Positions 23,201 to 35,308 of a stretch of DNA of 64,000 bases are shown piece after piece (position 1 is the stretch's first letter; every line of letters begins with the position of its first letter). This stretch comes from Leucogyrophana mollusca (Eukaryota; Basidiomycota; Agaricomycetes; Boletales). The stretch spans positions 31,514 through 95,513 of the forward strand of contig MU266426.1 of assembly GCA_021014945.1 (NCBI GenBank), given 5' to 3'. The position numbers and the translations under genes are program-made. The notes under the pieces were generated by a model. That model did no database searches. It saw only the letters and a program-made list of their open reading frames with translations, and was not told where the DNA came from.

Positions 23201-23750
23201 CTTCTCGAGGGGAAACTGAGCGGTATCACAGTGGGGACTGTCGAGGAGTTCCAAGGCCAGGTATGTACCACGACGGCGGGCTAGTGCTCGCAGTTTTGAC
23301 AGGTTTTCAGGAAAGACGAGTCATTGTTATTTCTACTGTGAGAAGCAATGACAAACACACCAATGGGACTATACGCCATGCGCTTGGATTTGTTTCTGAC
23401 CCCCGCCGTATGAACGGTCCGTTATCGACTATTCTTATGTGTCCCACTGCTGAATCTTTTGGGCTATAGTGACGTTAACAAGAGCCCAAGCACTACTCGT
23501 TGTCGTCGGGAATCCCCTCGTTCTAGGCCTCGATCCCTTTTGGCGGACGTTTCTTAGCTATGTGCACAGGGGTGGGGGTTGGAGAGGAACCCCTGACATC
23601 GGCTGGGACCCGCACGAGACAGCCCATCCCACGACATCCGATTACCAGCAACGTGCGCAGGCCGACGGGGAGATCCTAGTTCAGAGACTTCAATCAGTTG
23701 TTGTTGATCCCACAAACCGACTGGCCGCTCCGGAGATCCTGGACGCTTAG
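20295..23750 (+). CDS. CCCH/C2H2-finger SF1 RNA helicase, paralogue B
   Basis: Second member of the MOV10/SDE3/HELZ-like family in this window. The proposed start MDDCRELRSC at 20295 is joined by a 50-nt intron (20367-20416) in frame to the CCCH finger KCPLYLSDGVC (C-x8-C-x5-C-x3-H). CSCQAIVAASQLEQHL and a U1-type finger CDVCHLYFISFDAYTTH follow. Helicase motifs are GPFGTGKT (split by an intron at 22149-22199), DEAGQAMEPA, GDHQQLGP, GTVEEFQGQE with VISTVRS, and VTLTRAQALLVVVGN. It ends PEILDA. It has the Walker A variant GPF instead of GPP and fewer C2H2 fingers than paralogue A. No internal stop remains after splicing. The first exon is the least certain part. Confidence 0.85.
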
Positions 23751-24628
23751 CCGGCTGGGAGGTTTTGACAATGACTTTTTCATATCCGCGTCCTCAGGTA
23801 CTTCCTCTTATCGACAGGGGCCGCACTTACTGATACTCACACAGTTGATAAGTCCGCTCTCGCATGGCAGTTATTCTTGGAGGCCTTCCTATCTTGATAA
23901 ATCACTTTGTTCCGAACTCACTTTGCCCCGACTTATCATCAACACAGGTGGCACTCATGCAGACACTGCGGGCGAAAAGGATGTTCTTACACGTATATAC
24001 GTTACATTGGTATATGGTGTATGTACCACTTTAGTTGTACAGGGCATGCTATACGTATGCATAAGGCTGCGACGAGCGGAAGGGGGAGACGAACATCAGG
24101 AGGGAGGTTAACGATGTGAATGATAACTAGACCAGATCCATATGGTGCATCTAAATCAAAAAGGACGGGTGCAGACCCTGCCACTATTAGTAGAATGTTA
24201 GAAAAAAGTGGGAGTGGGCCAGATGAACGAGATGAATAAAAGAGGAGGTTCCTGGGCCTTATATGTGCTACAGCTGCTGGGAAAAGAAGACAAAAATGTA
24301 ACGCCGCTCCGTTCCAGAAACAGGGAAAGGGTCGGATAGATGAAAGCGTAAATGGTAAACGAGGAGTCGTAAGGCGTTGAAGAGACGTCATGAAGTTGGG
24401 TTAGGGGGATGGCGTGACGAGTGGCGGACCTGACTGGGCGTAATTTGAAGAGGAAGGGTTGTTGCTGCAAATGCAAGGCCGCTGTGCAGGCGAAACGGTG
24501 GTACTGTCGGTTCCTGATCGCGGATATTGATAGAGTTGCCCGACGATGTATAAGGTGATATAGACAGTTAAACAAGATTGGTGTCCCACCCCCATCCAAT
24601 GAATGGAGTAACGAGAAAGACAACAAGG
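23751..24628. other. intergenic between converging genes
   Basis: 3' regions of helicase B (plus) and G-alpha (minus). A 142-codon minus frame at 24198-24626 is hydrophobic/aromatic without any family resemblance and has no splice context. I regard it as chance. Confidence 0.5.
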
Positions 24629-26676
24629 TTATAGAAGCCTAGATTGTTTGAGATGCCGCCGTACAACCATATCGCGGACTAAGAAGCCATCAAGATCAGG
24701 GACAAGGCAGTTAAGGAGACTACCCACCGCTAGCGAGGATACCTGCCGTGGTACTTGTGTCCTGGATATAATTGTTAGAGGCCTGAAGACGCTGGGGTAG
24801 GGTGGATCATACCGTCACAGAAGTGCAAAACCCATAGAACTTGCGAGGCAAAGGCGAGTATTCCCGGTGTATCGCACTGAACTTGCTTCGGAAGTCTAAT
24901 GCGATCCTTGGTCAACATACAAAGAGGAGATGCAGACAAGAAACGAACACTTCGACGCTGTCTCCAGATCGTTCGGGCGGTCTGCGTAGCTACGAACATA
25001 TTTCGACAACCGAATGCCAGACTTGAGCTTCGCATCAAGGATGTCGCACTTGTTTAAAAAGAGGACAAGGTCCACGTTCGCGAGTAGCCTGTTGGAACAT
25101 ACCGCCTTCCAAAGAAGGACGCTGTCTTCCTACAAGGGATGAGATTGAGCGGTTCGTGGACACATAGACATAAACGTACGAGGCGGTTCACGCTGCGATC
25201 TTCAGCAAGCACTTGATCGAAACCAGATATTGGAGCTAAGAAAATTATAGCGTCCACTGTGTGTCCAATGTTTAGTCAGGGCTGCACTGGTGGGCTCTTG
25301 AGTACATACCATCGTCAAAGAAAGGCACCCATGTTGCTGTGGACGGAATTCAGTGGACTTCAGGTACTTCAGATTCATGTCGCTTACCTCGCTGGTGACA
25401 CAAACAAATATGCGATATTCATGACTCAAATTAACCGAGAACTAGGAGGGTCCATCAACGCACCTGCGAACGTGAACCACCGACATCGACAATTCGCCAT
25501 TCGGTACCGCTTTCCCGACCAGCTGAAGCCTCCATTTCACATCTGTATTCTGAGACCCCAACGGTTTTCAGACGTGCCCGTAGAACATCATCTGGACACG
25601 GCCGGTTCAGGATAGCCCTTTGACCAGTAACTGCATCACGCACCATCATTAGGAGCATAATCCAGAGCGGTCACGCGCTCCAAATCGTTTAAGAAACTAC
25701 GGACAATGTCAGCGATGAAATGCAGGAGAAAAGAAGACATCGGTACAATCCAGGGAATTCCTCCAGTCTGATTTTCCTCCGTCGTAATACCTCACGCACA
25801 AGTTTATCGTTCCAAAGGGCCAGGATGTCATCACTGCATGAGTGAAGAACCTCTTGGGCCTCATCTCGCATGCCGAATCCCGTATCTCCTGAGAGAATAG
25901 GTGGGCCATTTGTCCGCGAACCGCTCGCTAGTGCGCCTTTCCATGTTGCTCCGGGGCGAACAAACACCTCCTGTGATTGCCAGGAGCGTTCACTGCTCCT
26001 ACTGCGGTGACTCTTGTAATTACTGATGGAACTACCTCCAAGCTGTGATAGAGCATCATCTTCACTTGCTGGTATAAGTTTGGCGATGAGGAGAGCCTCG
26101 ATATGACGGAGAGGTGTGAGGCGCATTTTGAGAAACTCAAGCTCCTGAGGGATGTTGGGACCCCCATCATCGCTATCCTCGCCTCCGCTGTCGATAGGCG
26201 GAAGACGAACGCTAGAGAGAGCATCGATAATCGTACGCACAGAACGGACGATATTGAGCTGAATGACGCTGCGCCAGAGGATGCGCTCCTCTCGAAAAGC
26301 ATTCGGAGTGTATAACCTTTGGAAATCTAAGAAACAAGGGCTGAGGCAATATAGAATTAAGAGGGTGAAAAATACTGACGTCTGAGGGTTGTTGATTTGC
26401 CTGCCGTGACCGGCTGAGCATCACGCAAAGCTAAGTGGAGCGCTTGGACCCACCTGATTCGCTTTGGCCGAGCAGCAAAAGTCTGACTATACTCCTCTTC
26501 TTCTGGGACTGCCGCTCTGCACGGATAGATTCGTCGATCGCCTGGCTTATCCTCTTTGCCTCTGCCTCTTCGGCAAGTCTGATAGCCCGTTCCTCGTCAG
26601 ATTCGTCAAAAGGCGGCCTAAGGGCTTCGTCCAGAGGATCAAAATCCTGCAGCGACCTGCTAGCGACTGTGGGCAT
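24629..26676 (-). CDS. divergent heterotrimeric G-protein alpha subunit
   Basis: G-alpha protein. The ATG at 26676 starts an acidic extension of about 65 residues (MPTVASRSLQDFDPLDEAL...) with no MGxxxS myristoylation site. The P-loop LLLLGQSESGKST spans an intron. A long Ser-rich helical domain follows, then switch I VLRARLKTVGVSE (Arg finger kept), switch II DVGGSRSQR, VDAIIFLAPISGFDQ, the guanine-binding NKCD and TSVTDT in place of TCATDT. It ends HLKQSRLL. The catalytic Gln of switch II (DVGGQR in canonical G-alpha) is Ser. A 4-nt micro-exon at 25388-25391 is needed to keep frame between SRSQ and the following TWVPFFDD. Expanded divergent G-alphas are typical of Agaricomycetes. Slow GTP hydrolysis and lack of N-myristoylation are inferences. 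Confidence 0.9.
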
Positions 26677-29499
26677 TGCAGATAGCGTTTGGACGAGCAG
26701 TCGAAGTCAAACCAAGAGTAAAGGCACAGGAAACGGAGTGACAGTCAAAGTAGTAGGTATTCAGTGGTCAAAAGAGGATTCGGGAGCATTTGTAGTAATT
26801 ACCAGGCACCGACTGTAAAATTATAACACTTGGCTGGCGCCTGGCAGCTCCTTCCCTTCCAGCAACACAGGTCCGTCGTGGCTTGAAATTATTATAGCCA
26901 GGCTCTGATCGAGGAAATAATCAGGAACTTGTTCTCAGGTCATCTGAACTGCTGGGGATATCCCTTCTTACATTGTTCTTACACGTGGACCCCGCATGCA
27001 CTCAACAAGAACTTCCCTCAGTATCGCGGTATCCGAACCCTGTTATCATTCAATCAAGTGTACTACTCATGCAATGTGTCTCAGGGTATGTTGTCCAAAC
27101 TATTGTCGATTTGGCTCGCTCCCGCGCCTTCCCTTTCCCCCGTGCTGATACTCCACTTTCGGGCCCTCAAAATTGCCATAGGTCAGCCGGGTTCAACTAG
27201 CTTTCTGCTTGTCCGGCTTGGTGAATCGTGGGTAGCCATTGTCAGTAAACTCCACCGCAAAGCCGAGGTTCGCTCATACCGTGCCTGATCATCTACCAGG
27301 AATAGTCTTCCCCGAGCGCGAGGCAGAACGCTTAAGGCACGCAGCACCTAGAAGGTATATCCATGCGCAAAATGGACGGACCAATCAACCGCTCTCGCCT
27401 GACGAGTTGTTTGGTAGGCGCTTACCGCCGGATAGGATTCGGTTTGTTCCTGGGGGATTCCAGCTTGACTTCGTGGCGCACGAGTTCGACTCATCTTGCT
27501 CTGCGCGAACTTGGTCAGTAAGTCCAACAAGCTATTTTCCCCGGATCCCCAACGCCGATCTAGCCGGGCATGCCATTATCTTCACACTCTTTTGATAGGA
27601 GCCCCCGCCCTGAAACCCGGAGAGTGGCGTGATTTACTGTGCAAAGGCGCCAGCCGTCACTGGCTACGAATGAGTGACAATCAGGCGCAATGAAGTGACA
27701 CAAAATGTATGTAACTTTCCTTTGGAATGCGATCACTGACGTCAAGCTATAGCCTGCACATCTCGGGCGCAAGGGCTTACATTTTCTACGTAAGTAGACC
27801 GCAGTTCCGCGCATCAATACTGACCGGTTTGAGACCGGTGGGTGTTTTTCCATTATTTCCTCCTTTTCCCATGAATAATCGCATCAGATGAACCTTGTCG
27901 GATGATAACCGTCCTCTCATCTGATAATGACCCTACGCCTCGTGGTCCAGTTTGTGGCCCAAATCTAATCCTATTTCTGCTCTTCTGCCAGGATTTCTAA
28001 GCCAAACCCTGCCCATTTTTGACACAGAGCTGCCGCTCACCGCGTTCGGCGCTCACATCCACGTCAATAATCCAACGACCGGCAATTGGCGTTTTGATGG
28101 AAACAAAATGAAGGGTGCGCGAGTTTTATTCTTAGCTTGCCCTCCGCCCTGTTTTTATGAAAAACTGTCCTACTCTACTACTGTAGTATGTGGTTGTGTC
28201 ATTCGCGGGCACAATGTTCACCCCAAAGTCGCTGGTACCAGCTCCTGAGAGGTTTTCGTGGGAGCAACCAACCTCTCTGAGTAAGGCCAAGTCCATCCCG
28301 CGAATGTTTGGACTTACGAACCTGGGATTTACCGGTTGGCCCTCGGTGGACCCACACAGCAGAAGAAATAAGGACGTGCGAACCGAGCAGGGCTACGATT
28401 GTGACACGTTACACTCGCCGCGCTTCGTTCCTCCCAGATAGTACGTGCCTCGCTTGGTATGTAAAAGCGGCCCTGCTGCTCAAAAAGAGTTGCTTGGTTT
28501 TCGGGGTATGTGCGGGTGGAATATGTTGACTTGCCTGGATATCCGAACAGCTTTTTGGGCCCAATGCCCCTGATGCTGGTCACGCCATCTGTGTACGCAG
28601 GACCCGAATCAATCCGACATATTTCTGCGCCCTTCGTGTCGGTAGGTCCAACATGCTGGCGTTACCGCGATTCGATAGTGGACTCAGGCTATTCATTAGA
28701 CGCTTCATACCGACGATGATGGACGTCTCGCGGTGACAATCTTCGAAATCACTGTGCCTTCGGAACACAACTCGCTTCAATAGGCACTTGTTGCTATCGA
28801 CGGCTCGAGCCATTTGTCCCGTCCCATGTGTCGGGATCTTTTGATCCAGGCTACAGCCTCAATTGACCATCTGTGCTACTGATCGTCCCCCCTGGCCATC
28901 AGTAGAAACCGTCTAACGCCCGAACGCAATCATACCTTGCACCTGCTTGTACCTGGTTATATCCAGAACGGCCCCCATATTTACACCCCTCTGTGTGGCG
29001 TCCGAATCCCGAGTTACCCAGGCAGACCACCGGATCGCAGCCGTTAACGCGGAGCAAAGATAGGGATTTCAAGCGAGGCTTTATCAGAGACCCACGGGAT
29101 GTTCTATGGACATCGCTACAGGCACCTACAATCGCATTAGTCGTAGTCGACGTGGACATCTCGGAATGTAGCATCATTCTGGTTTTGTGGACTTGGGCTT
29201 AGTGCATTGCACGATAAATAATGAGACAGAGGTCTGCTCCATACGCGCTAAGGGTCTTTGGGGTCATTCTGGGGTCCCATTGCTCATTCCATTGCAACAT
29301 CGACCCACTCCTGGCTATGAGTCAGTTTTACCTGCCGAAGAGAATTTTATACAGACGTTCTCCTTCACTAAACATTTTGTTGTGTTCAAAGCTCTCAGTT
29401 TAGATTCCGTTTCTTAGGCCATAACAAAGTCAATTCTTCGGTAGACCTGATCTTCTTGTGCTTCGTCTATAACGAGCTACTGTGAATTTTGACAGTGTC
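26677..29499. other. 2.8-kb region with unresolved coding fragments
   Basis: The first few hundred bases are the G-alpha promoter. Beyond about 26.9 kb there are coding-like fragments on the plus strand: PGIVFPEREAERLRHAAPRR near 27.3 kb, FTPKSLVPAPERFSWEQPTS near 28.2 kb, and PTPGYESVLPAEENFIQTF near 29.3 kb. I could not link them by splice sites into one protein or recognise a family. It may be an intron-rich orphan gene or a decayed one. Confidence 0.35.
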
Positions 29500-31718
29500 A
29501 TGTCGGAATCAGACTTAGATCCGGCTGGGTCTCCTCCTGCTCTGTCCAACTCTTCTTCTAGATCTGCCACGCCACCTTCACCACCCACCCCTCCCAATCT
29601 GCACCAAAACACCATCGACCCCGAGGCAAAATGGCTTGTACAAAAATTCGGCGGCACCAGCGTCGGCAAGTTCGCCGTGAAGATCGCTCGAGACATTGTG
29701 TCGTGCGTGGTCAATATATCATCGCGTTATTCACCCTAATGATCCCCAAAGAGGCTACATTGACCAGCATAAGGTCGCGATCGTCTGTTCCGCACGCTCG
29801 GGGTCGACGAAGGCGCTTGGCACAACCAACCTGTTACTAAAGGCCGCCAGTGAAGCCCGTAGACGGTCCGGCAGCAAGTCGTTCGGTACACCTGGAAACA
29901 TGACGCCGCTGACCAATGGTATGTTCGGACGAGCAGAAGACACGCCTGGGGTATCCTCCCCAGGAACTCCTCGGGGTCGTAGCTCTTCTTCTCCCCGTTC
30001 ATCGTCACCTCCGTCCATGTTCCCATTGACGCCCTTGACCACCCCTCAGGCAGGGCAGAGCCATCCTGAGTTTAATACCACTGTCGATATCATACGTTCG
30101 GAGCATATGGTCGCCGCACAGACGTCCATTCGGGATCCTGATATTCTCCAGGAGCTGGCGGCAGAAATAGAACGAGACTGTGACTGGTTACGCAGTTTCT
30201 TGTTTGCAGCGCAGGTGAAGCGGTTGATAATAGTTGTTGTCCGGTACCAGAGAACTCACACGCCCGTGGGTTATTCCTTCGCCTCATCCGGTGTGCTTTT
30301 CTTAGGTGATAGACGAAATATCTCCTCGGTCGCGAGACAGCATTATCGGTTTTGGCGAGCGACTAGGATGTAAGCTTATGACTGCGATACTAAGGGACCA
30401 AGTAAGCCTCCATGGTTTACACCGACTGCACCCATTAACAGCAATATATCCTTCAGGGCATAGACGCCGAATATGTATCACTGGAAGATGTTCTACCTTC
30501 AGAAGAGGAGGACGAATCCACGGTGCCTCCAGGCCCCCTGGACCAGTCTTTTTATGACAAAGTCGCCACCGTCGTTGGTGAGCGCGTTAAACAATGCGCA
30601 CCAAGAGTGCCCGTAGTCACCGGCGCGTTATACAACTGTTGCATTTATGTCGCGAACTCACATCTTGTTGTCAGGCTTTTTTGGTCCAGTGCCAGGGTCG
30701 CTGCTCCGCCAAGTGGGAAGAGGCTACACCGATCTGTTGTCTGCGCTGCTTACCGTTGGCCTCGAGGCCTCGGAGCTGCAGATATGGAAGGAGGTCGACG
30801 GCATATTCACCGCGGACCCACGAAAAGTGCCTACAGCACGGCTCATACCCATCATTTCCCCAGACGAAGCGGCTGAGCTGACATATTATGGAAGCGAAGT
30901 CGTTCATCCGTTCACCATGGAACAAGTTCGTACCACCGTGTCGCATTGTAGCCGATATGGCTGTACTGACCAAGGTTTTTGATGGCCGTAGGTAATCCGT
31001 CGAAACATTCCCATACGCATAAAAAATGTCGAAAATCCAATGGGAGGTGGTACGGTGATTCACCCTGATCCGGACTTAGAACCCCCACATGGAGGCATCC
31101 CTGCGCTCCCGGAGCCTGTTCCATTGGCTATGCTCCAGGAACTTTCGGCTGCCGCTGCTGATGAAGCTCACCGGAGTAAACGACTACCCACCGCAGTCAC
31201 GATAAAAGAACGAATAGTAATCATGAACATCAATTCAAACAGGAAAAGCGTCTCGCATGGATTTTTAGCGCGTATATTTGGATCTTTGGATCGGTATGGG
31301 GTCGTTGTCGACTTGATCAGCACGAGTGAGGTGCACGTCAGTATGGCCATTGAAGACTCTCTGCCCAGCAAGATAATGGACCGACTCGTGTCGGAGCTAC
31401 GTAAAAGCGGGACGGTGTGTCGACATTCTGGCCCAGGTCCATCCATAGCCGCTTCATCTGCGTTTTTAGGTCTCTGTTCACCGCGAAATGGCTATCCTCT
31501 CGCTAGTCGGGAAGCAGATGCGCAATATGGTCGGTATATCCGGCCGCATGTTTACTACCCTTGCGCAGGGGAACGTAAACATCGAAATGATTAGCCAAGG
31601 GGCCAGTGAGATCAATATCTCCTGTGTTATTGAAGGCAGAGATGCCGCAAAAGCGTTGAATCTGATCCATCAGAGCTGTTTGCAGATCAAACCAGAAGGC
31701 GCACGAGGACGAAGTTAG
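29500..31718 (+). CDS. HOM3: aspartokinase, first enzyme of Thr/Met synthesis
   Basis: Phosphorylates aspartate at the head of the threonine, methionine and isoleucine pathway. The true ATG is at 29500 (MSESDLDPAG). The catalytic domain has KWLVQKFGGTSVGKF, IVCSARSGSTKALGTTNLLL, GFGERLGCKLM, VVTGFFGPVPGSLLRQVGRG and YTDLLSALLTVGLEASELQI, then VDGIFTADPRKVPTARLIP and LTYYGSEVVHPFTMEQ. Two ACT regulatory domains follow (MNINSNRKSVSHGFL and ILSLVGKQMRNMVGISGRMF), the expected site of threonine feedback. A Ser/Pro/Gly-rich insert of about 70 residues (29870-30060) sits in the catalytic domain. One intron, 30623-30674, appears to use a GC donor. The end is KPEGARGRS. Confidence 0.95.
30623..30674 (+). 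other. predicted GC-AG intron in aspartokinase
   Basis: Only removal of 30623-30674 (GCGCGT...CAG) rebuilds the family sequence VVTG-FFGPVPG. No GT donor nearby keeps the frame. Confidence 0.6.
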
Positions 31719-32131
31719 TGGTTCTTACTTGGTCATGTGGGTATCTACGCTGACATCTAACTAAACATTGTAGTGGGACCGTGGTTGTTCTAGTTGAGCT
31801 GGAATCTTAGATGCCGATTTTGTATTTTGCATAGGGCGGTTCAACACCGTGGAGGGTCTCACAGTTACGACATATGTATCTATTAGCATCGGCTCTCCTG
31901 ATGGAAAAGCGGCACGCGACAAGCTGCACAATTAAGCTATTGATCACGTTCTTATCCTCCACAAATTCATTCTTGCCAGACGTGGGTACGGTTGAGTACA
32001 GCCACAGGCGTTGTTTGGCATCAGCCTCTGAAACAAACAAAGCGCGTGGTAATTCCAGCTACTGCGTTACCGACCATCGTATTTGCGGCAACCGTGTGCA
32101 ACATTCACGCTATTACGAGCTCAGCAACACA
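31719..32131. other. intergenic between aspartokinase and ChAPs gene
   Basis: Aspartokinase 3' region and ChAPs promoter. A 77-codon minus frame at 31807-32040 has only a TTG start and no recognised family, so it is not called. Confidence 0.5.
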
Positions 32132-35020
32132 ATGACGGATGCGTCCTTCAAGGACGTGCCCGAGCTATTTGAAGTTAGTCTGCCCGCTTAGACTGTCCAG
32201 AACGCGGGCTGACCAGGAATTAGGTGGAGGTTGGGGAAGCTTTAACTGCCCGGACAGAAAGCCTAGGTGTGTAACGTGACATAGTAGTGAAAGTCCAAAC
32301 TCTCTTCACTTGAACTGATCGACTATTTAGCCACCTTTCGGGAACTTGGGCCGCCGGATCTCTGCCATGTTGTAAAGAGTACTGGGCGTGCTGGTCAACG
32401 CGATGTGTGTCCAGATGGTTCTGTTCTCCGAAGCGGAACTACTACAACTGACCTCCAAATTCCTAGCTGGGATCATATCATTTTATCTCCGGAGTAGATG
32501 CCTCCTCTTCTGCTTCGCTCGCAGCATACATCAACTCGTTAACCTATGCAATTGAAGACAACTCAGCGTGGTTTTCCAAGAGTACGGCATGGAAGGTCAA
32601 GAACGGGTGTTACTGGTGAGAGCGTGCGCGACGTTATTTGTGGAGGTCGTGGTGGCTCAATTGCTCTCAAGTTGCTTCAACGCGTTTTCTCGAGTGGATA
32701 TTCGCGTAGACGTCAAAATCCCGGGCGGTGTGAACGCATACGTGATCGATTTGCGCGGCGAGCGGTATGCCCTTCGGCCACCCATATTCGAAATTACTGA
32801 TACCACTGCAATAGACACGAAGCTACTCCTGAAATATGGCAAGAGGCTTATGTTTCCGCCTTGCTTCGTGCGATTCTCTACTCGGATGACCCAGCCTATT
32901 GGCTTGACGCGTACCGCAAACTCGATCCCATAACCACCCAAGAAGGCGAATTGCGATTCCTACAGGCAGCCGAAGCGCTATTTATGAAGGGTGCGGATCA
33001 TCGACATCTGAGCTCTTCGTCTGTTAACTTGATTGGCTGGCTAGGCTGGCAGGTTGGATCGGACCCAGAAATTCAAGTCGCAACTGTTGTGTCCAATCAC
33101 TTGACAGCCGGTATCATGAAGTATTTTGGTGACAGTGGGCGATACCAGCAGGCTGCAAACTTATTCGAGAAACTCAGTGCCAGAGAGCCAGAGGTTGCCT
33201 CACTCCTCGCAAAAAGCTACCTTGGGATGAGTACGTCTTTCCGCCAACCACTCGCATCGCCTGTGCCTAATCCCCGTTTGTCAGATGAAGAAGTCAAAGC
33301 TGTTCAAATCATGTCCGCTGCCATGAAGCACACGCCCCAATCGTACACTCTCCTCCATGTACAAAGCGATTTCCTTCGTGCGAAAGGGAAATGCGATTGG
33401 GCTGTGAAGCTCGCTCGGGAAGCTGTAAACTGCGCTCCCAGTGAATTCGTGACCTGGGAAAAGCTCACGGAGCTTTACATCGATACTAAAGATTTTGAAT
33501 CTGTTGGTTGTCATTCATAGCATCCTGTGCCATCTACTGAGTTTGTTTCTTTAGGCACTGCTTACCCTGAACTCTTGTCCAATGTTCACGTTTAATGGAC
33601 GAGATGCCCACCGTGTTCTGGCCCCTGCTCGAGTGCATCTCCCTTTCAAGCGACAAATCGGAGATATCCTACCAGAAAAACAGAAGAATGAAGATGATGA
33701 GGTGTGTCTTCCTCTGTACGGATCATTGACATCAGCTCATGTTCGTGAAGGCTGACCCAGCTCTGCTTCGCCTCCCGGCGCCCGGCCTAAGGGGAACATG
33801 GGCCAGAGCCTACTCACTTCTCACTCGCCTCGTATCAGAAATCGGCTGGGACGAGCTCCTGAAGACACGGAGCTCTGTCTTCGTCATGGAGGAAGAGTAC
33901 CGAATGCAGAAGGCGCACGTGGACATCCATGGTGCTGCGGTGAAGAACGGTTCTCCTAGCGAGAGCGGTTCCGACGGTGACGCAGCAAACGCTGTCATTC
34001 ACGAGGATGGGACTGTTGTTGAGCGTGTGCGCCAGTCTGTCGCATCTGACGGAAGTACTCTGGCGGCGGATGGAGATGCTGATGATGACGCGTCGACGCG
34101 GGGTGTTCATAGCCCGCAAGATTCCAAGATGTCGGCGTCGGAAAGTAAGCCCGACGTTTCAAATTCTTTGAGCGCGGAAGATAGTATCCCAATCATCCGG
34201 GTCTCGTCTGAATCCGACACCGAACGCGAACTGGCCGAACAGTCGAGTCGCACAACTACCAATGGTAACGGTGATGCGAAGGAGGGTGCAGCTGACGTAA
34301 CCAGTCCTACTCTTGAAAAGCCCGCTCAAGCGGCAGCAGGAGAGAAGGAACCCGATACGCCTTCTCCTAATGCTTCACAAGAGCCCTATTCATTCACCAA
34401 CAAACGTCTATGCGAGAGATGGCTCGACAATCTATTTATGGTCCTATATGAGGTGATGTGTTATGCCCTCCCGCTGTAGAGATATACTGATGAAAGTGGT
34501 TTGTAGGACTTACGGGTATGGACCATCTTCCGGGCTGAAGTTGCGCACTTCAAAACACAGCACGTCGCATACCGCAAAACAGGTCTCGAGTGGGAGATAC
34601 TGGGAGACCTAGGACTCCGCCTACACCACAAGGAGGAGGCCAAGGAGGCTTATCAGCGCTGCCTAGACACTGTGCGTTACTCTCAAAAGCCGTGGGCGAA
34701 GCTGGTCGAAATGTACGCGGAGGAGGGTGACATTACGCGCACAATACAAGCTGCCATCCGCGTCGCTGCATATCAATATGCTGATTACACCGAGATGACC
34801 GTACGTGTCTCCCACCGGTAGCACCTACTCATTCTCACCTCGCGTCTTACAGTTCCCGACACTCATTGCCCGATGTTTCTTCAAGCTTGGCCAAATTCAT
34901 GGTCATGCTAAAATATCTTTCACCCTATTGAGCATGGGCCTGCCAGATCCAATTCTCAAAATCATGGACAGCTACCTTCAGTATGGGAAGGTGTTCAAGG
35001 TCGAGGGCTATGACTTTTGA
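32132..35020 (+). CDS. ChAPs family protein (Bch1/Bud7/Chs6-like exomer cargo adaptor)
   Basis: ChAPs proteins are TPR-rich subunits of the exomer complex, which with Arf1 carries cargo such as chitin synthase from the trans-Golgi to the cell surface. The start MTDASFKDVPELFE is at 32132. Exons give ATFRELGPPDLCHVVKSTGR, SWDHIIFYLRSRCLL, a conserved region with YSDDPAYWLDAYRKLDPI, and TPR-like repeats (KAVQIMSAAMKHTPQSYTLL, AVKLAREAVNCAPSEFVTW). LTLNSCPMFTFNGRD follows, then a disordered acidic insert of about 180 residues. The conserved C-terminal domain has NKRLCERWLDNLFMVLYEDL, TGLEWEILGDLGLRLHHKEE and FFKLGQIHGHAKISFTLLSM, ending EGYDF. A chitin deacetylase gene lies 4 kb downstream. That both concern the cell wall may be coincidence. 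Confidence 0.9.
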
Positions 35021-35308
35021 TATTCCACGCTCTTCGCTGTTTTAGACTGTGCATACTCGTAATTATTTTCGCCATTGACGTTGGGATGGTTTGAAATGAA
35101 TGTTCGTTGGGTGGCCCCGAAGACGCCACCCAATCGGACTGAAGCAGTAGACTTGCCTTTCCTGGCGTCGAGACCGCCTCCGAGTCCGGAGGGGACGGAA
35201 GGAGACCCCGTAAGATGTGGCAAATCTGTCCCCTCTGTTCACGTCCAGGTCTCGTCGTCTTAAAATCAGGAGCTTCTTGTCTCAGACCTTCGCCAAGAAT
35301 CGGTCAAA
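35021..35308. other. short intergenic spacer
   Basis: Holds the ChAPs 3' end and promoter of the next gene. No coding signal. Confidence 0.5.

Noticed and set aside
24198..24626. 142-codon minus-strand frame next to G-alpha
   Set aside because: No splice context and no recognisable motif; it lies in the 3' region of converging genes.
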